Assembly: GCA_041178545.1 (NCBI GenBank)
Contig: JBEGVB010000173.1
Span: forward strand, 1 to 9,558
Length of the DNA stretch: 9,558 nt
Direction: 5' to 3'
DNA from: JBEATZ01 sp041178545
Lineage (GTDB): Bacteria; Planctomycetota; UBA1135; UBA2386
Every line of letters starts with the position of its first letter. Within the stretch, counting starts at the first letter, position 1. Below are positions 7,091 to 9,558 of the stretch, piece after piece. The notes under the pieces are model-generated. The model searched no databases, had not been told where the DNA came from, and saw only the letters and a list, made by a program, of their open reading frames with translations. A program made the position numbers and the translations under genes.

Positions 7091-8108
7091 CCTCGACGGT
7101 CCCGCGCAGGGTCTTGCGGATCTCCTCGACCTCCTCGTGCAGGTCGATGAGTTCCCGCAGCGCGCGCAGCTGGCGCGCGTACCTGCGCATGGGCATCAGC
7201 GGCATGCCCATCCAGTCCCCGGACTTCTCCACGTCGCCGTAGAGGCCAGACCCGCCGCCGACCCGGGTGTCGCTGGGAACCTTGAGGTGGCCGGCACTCA
7301 CGACGTGGCCACCGAGCGTGACGCGGTCGCCCAAGACCGTGCTGCCGGAGAGGAAGCAAGCGGCAGCAAATGCATTGTCCTCGCCCACGACGCAGTTGTG
7401 CGCGATGTGGCACAGGTTGTCGATCTTGCTGCGGGGACCGATCCGCGTGTCGCCGATCGCACCGCGGTCGATGGTGCAGTTCGCGCCGATCTCGACATCG
7501 TCGCAGACCTCGACCCCGCCGATCTGCGGCACCTTCACCCAACGGCCACCGTCGTTGGCATAGCCGAACCCGTCGCTGCCGAGGATGGCGCCCGCGTGGA
7601 TCTCCACCCGGTTGCCGATGCGCACGCCGCGGTAGAGCACGACGTTTGGGTGGAGGACGCAGTCTGCACCGAGGGTGCAGTCGTCACCGACCACCACGCC
7701 TGCCTCCAGCACGGTGCCGGCACCGACCCGCGCGCGCCCGACCACCACGCGGGGCCCGATGGAAACCGGCGACTCGATGACGGCATCGGGGTGGACGACG
7801 GCAGTGGGGTGCACCGAGTGCTCCTTGGCCGTGGGCAACGGGTGCAGGGCCTGTGCCACCCTGGCATACGCGAGCCCCACGTCCTGCACGACGATCTGGG
7901 CGGCAGCCGACTCGAGGTCCTCGTTGCACAGGATCGCGCCGAGCTGGGCCACCTTGGCCGCCGGCCGGTACTTCTTGTCGCGCACGAACCCGATGAGGTG
8001 CTCCCCCCTGGACCGTAGGTCCGCAACCCCACGGATCACGCGTGCTGCATCGCCGATCACGCGGCCGCCCACCAGCGCCGCAAGGGAACCAACCGTCTGT
8101 TCGGTCAT
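7086..8108 (-). CDS. lpxD: UDP-3-O-acylglucosamine N-acyltransferase
   Basis: A 340-residue enzyme, close to the E. coli LpxD length of 341. It should transfer a 3-hydroxyacyl chain from acyl carrier protein to the 2-amino group of UDP-3-O-acylglucosamine, the third step of lipid A synthesis on the cytoplasmic side of the inner membrane. The N-terminal uridine-binding domain (~1-95) opens with the typical LAALVGGRVIGD. Then come hexapeptide repeats of a left-handed beta-helix (~96-290; for example VSIGPR, ARVGAG, CTLGAD), the GSDGFGYA motif (177-184), IDRGAI (213-218) and the catalytic IAHN motif with His237. A charged C-terminal helix (~305-335) follows, as in known LpxD. It is the second gene of a minus-strand operon, its ATG overlapping the upstream stop as ATGA. 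There is no distinct Shine-Dalgarno, so translation probably depends on coupling. It shows a diderm with lipid A. No other lpx gene is visible here. Confidence 0.95.
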   Translation of the reverse strand: MTEQTVGSLAALVGGRVIGDAARVIRGVADLRSRGEHLIGFVRDKKYRPAAKVAQLGAILCNEDLESAAAQIVVQDVGLAYARVAQALHPLPTAKEHSVHPTAVVHPDAVIESPVSIGPRVVVGRARVGAGTVLEAGVVVGDDCTLGADCVLHPNVVLYRGVRIGNRVEIHAGAILGSDGFGYANDGGRWVKVPQIGGVEVCDDVEIGANCTIDRGAIGDTRIGPRSKIDNLCHIAHNCVVGEDNAFAAACFLSGSTVLGDRVTLGGHVVSAGHLKVPSDTRVGGGSGLYGDVEKSGDWMGMPLMPMRRYARQLRALRELIDLHEEVEEIRKTLRGTVEG

Positions 8109-9558
8109 GGCCGTCGATTATGCAGTGCGAGCACGGCGCGCGCCGCCACTTCACGCTGAGATCGTCCCCACCCCGGGTCGTAGGGCACGGCACCCGGCCA
8201 GCTGCGCTCCAGGGACCGGCCTGCTGCCGCACGCACGCCAGGGTCCGGGTCGTCCAGCAGCACCGCGAGGGCGCGGGTGGAACCAAGGTCCTTGCGACGC
8301 GCCAGCGCCTCGGCGAGGGCGAGCCGCACCTCGGTGCCCGCGCCAACCAGGCGCACGATGCCGGCAGGGGCGGGCAGGTCGAGGCGCCACACTCCCAGCA
8401 GATCCTGCAGCGCTGCCATGCCCTCGAGCACTTCGGCAGCGGCGTCGAGGACTGCCGGGCTGGAGAGCTCCCTCAGGGCGCCGAGTTCCTCCAGCGTCCA
8501 CGGTCGTGCAGCGCGAACGTCCAGCAGGGCCGCCGCGCACCAGGGCCCGAACCGCGCGCGCAGTGCCACGGCCAGCGGCGACGCACCGGTGCACAATGCC
8601 GCCAGGCTCGGCGGATCCGGCAGTCGCGCAAGGTCCTCAAGGGCCCCGTGCGGCACACCGCCGGCAGCTGCAACAGGTGCGAGCACGGCGCGGAGTGCGG
8701 CGGGTGCATGGGCCGACAGGGTCGGGTCGACGGCAAGTGCGCGACGGGCCGCGGCGGCTGCGTCGAGCACCGAGCTGCCGTTGGCGTTTTCCAGGCCGAG
8801 CGCAGCCTGCAGGACCGCGTGGGGTGCACCGACATGGCACCATGCAGACGCGACGACGGCCGCGCGTTGCATGGAGTCACGGTCGCCGGGGTCGGCCGCG
8901 CGGATCTCGGCGACAGCCGCTCCGAGGCGGCTGCGGCGCAGCTCCTCCAGCAGCAGGTGCGACCCGAGCCGTTCTGCACCCAGTTGGGCCCGCGACTCCC
9001 ACACGAGCGCGTCCTCGTGTGCAGGTCGATCGAGCAGCCAGAGGCGCACGGCGAGCTCACCTGCCTCGGTCCCGAGCCCGGCGCGCAGGTGGCCCATGTT
9101 TGCGCGCATGCGACGGTCGCCGTCCGCAGGCTCCGCCGACCGACTGCGGGCAGCGAGGAGCAGCGGGTCAGGGGGCAACGCCACTCCGGCCACCGAACGC
9201 AAGGGAATGCGCGCGAGCGCGAGCTCGGCCACGCCCGACAACCCGGCGGACCAGGACCAAGCACGCGCAGCCACCGGCGGCACGGACCCAGTGTCCCAGC
9301 GGACCGGCTGGCCCGTGGCAACGAGCAGGAGGACGCCGTGGACGAGCACCAACTGCACCTGCGGGTGCACCGTCCGGGCTGCGGCGCAGGTGGCGCGGAC
9401 CAGCTCCGTCGGGACGAGGTCGAGCGGCATCGGCACCAGCAGTGCGCCGCCACCCAGCGCCGTGCGCGCCTCGCGGTGGAAGCCGACGTCCGCAAGGTAG
9501 GGGGCACGCGGTGCGGGGAACGAGACCACGAGCGCGCCCAGGGAGGCCGACGGCAGGC
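8105..9558 (-). CDS. Unidentified large protein with HEAT-like C-terminus, 5' end outside the window
   Basis: Open minus-strand frame of at least 483 residues with no stop before the window edge. A GTG at 9529 is a possible start, but the frame continues upstream of it (LPSASLGALVVSF), so the real start is probably outside. Numbering from that GTG, residues ~25-70 are alternating hydrophobic and beta-rich, ~140-290 are mostly alanine-rich helices, and ~396-445 resemble HEAT or PBS-lyase repeats (STRALAVLLDDPDPGVRAAAGRSLE). There is no obvious catalytic motif, transmembrane segment or known domain that I recognise. The TGA overlaps the lpxD start by 4 bases (ATGA), so the two products are made from one mRNA with coupled translation. 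A role with the envelope or lipid A is a guess from this linkage alone. Amino-acid composition (high Ala, Leu, Arg) is consistent with a real GC-rich gene; the antisense frames look like low-complexity shadows. Confidence 0.75.
   Translation of the reverse strand, partial: LPSASLGALVVSFPAPRAPYLADVGFHREARTALGGGALLVPMPLDLVPTELVRATCAAARTVHPQVQLVLVHGVLLLVATGQPVRWDTGSVPPVAARAWSWSAGLSGVAELALARIPLRSVAGVALPPDPLLLAARSRSAEPADGDRRMRANMGHLRAGLGTEAGELAVRLWLLDRPAHEDALVWESRAQLGAERLGSHLLLEELRRSRLGAAVAEIRAADPGDRDSMQRAAVVASAWCHVGAPHAVLQAALGLENANGSSVLDAAAAARRALAVDPTLSAHAPAALRAVLAPVAAAGGVPHGALEDLARLPDPPSLAALCTGASPLAVALRARFGPWCAAALLDVRAARPWTLEELGALRELSSPAVLDAAAEVLEGMAALQDLLGVWRLDLPAPAGIVRLVGAGTEVRLALAEALARRKDLGSTRALAVLLDDPDPGVRAAAGRSLERSWPGAVPYDPGWGRSQREVAARAVLALHNRRP

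Noticed and set aside
8277..9500. Plus-strand open frame of 407 codons opposite the unknown lpxD-linked gene
   Set aside because: Serine/arginine/alanine-rich low-complexity translation typical of an antisense GC-rich frame. The minus frame has a HEAT-like region and an ATGA junction with lpxD.

Overview
The window is very GC-rich (about two thirds G+C or more), densely coded bacterial chromosome. It holds eight protein genes, two of them cut by the window edges. I see no RNA genes, insertion sequences, CRISPR arrays or phage genes. The presence of lpxD shows a diderm that makes lipid A. A Tat-exported lipoprotein of the sugar-phosphate isomerase family, secreted proteins whose signal peptides end in 'RAQ', a sensor-less NtrB/NtrC-type pair and HEAT-like proteins together suggest a high-GC planctomycete. 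That is an inference from gene style; Acidobacteria or Myxococcota-like lineages cannot be excluded.

Layout. 1-239 (-): start of an unidentified secreted protein. 399-1316 (-): Tat/lipobox TIM-barrel isomerase-like protein. 1444-3841 (+): a two-gene ABC exporter of NatA/NatB type, the ATPase and permease genes overlapping by 11 bases. 3833-5925 (-): a two-gene two-component operon, a small soluble histidine kinase (promoter-proximal) followed by a sigma-54-dependent response regulator, joined by an ATGA overlap. The exporter and regulator genes converge and overlap by 9 bases. 5997-7067 (+): one protein fusing a TsaC/YwlC-type threonylcarbamoyl-AMP synthase to a low-molecular-weight phosphatase with the YwlE-like signature CTGNTCRSP. 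7086-9558 (-): a large unidentified protein with a HEAT-like C-terminus (5' end outside the window), followed by lpxD through another ATGA overlap.

How they work together. The histidine kinase and the NtrC-type regulator are almost certainly cognate. Their targets are unknown; one weak sigma-54-like site lies upstream of the Tat lipoprotein gene. The ABC pair forms one exporter of unknown substrate. LpxD acts in lipid A synthesis, and the unknown gene upstream is translationally linked to it. The fusion protein joins tRNA t6A biosynthesis to a phosphatase, in line with the ywlC-ywlE neighbourhood known from Bacillus.

I did not find a clear new defence system or mobile system. The best leads are the synthase-phosphatase fusion, the unknown lpxD-coupled protein, and the compact divergent control region at 5926-5996.
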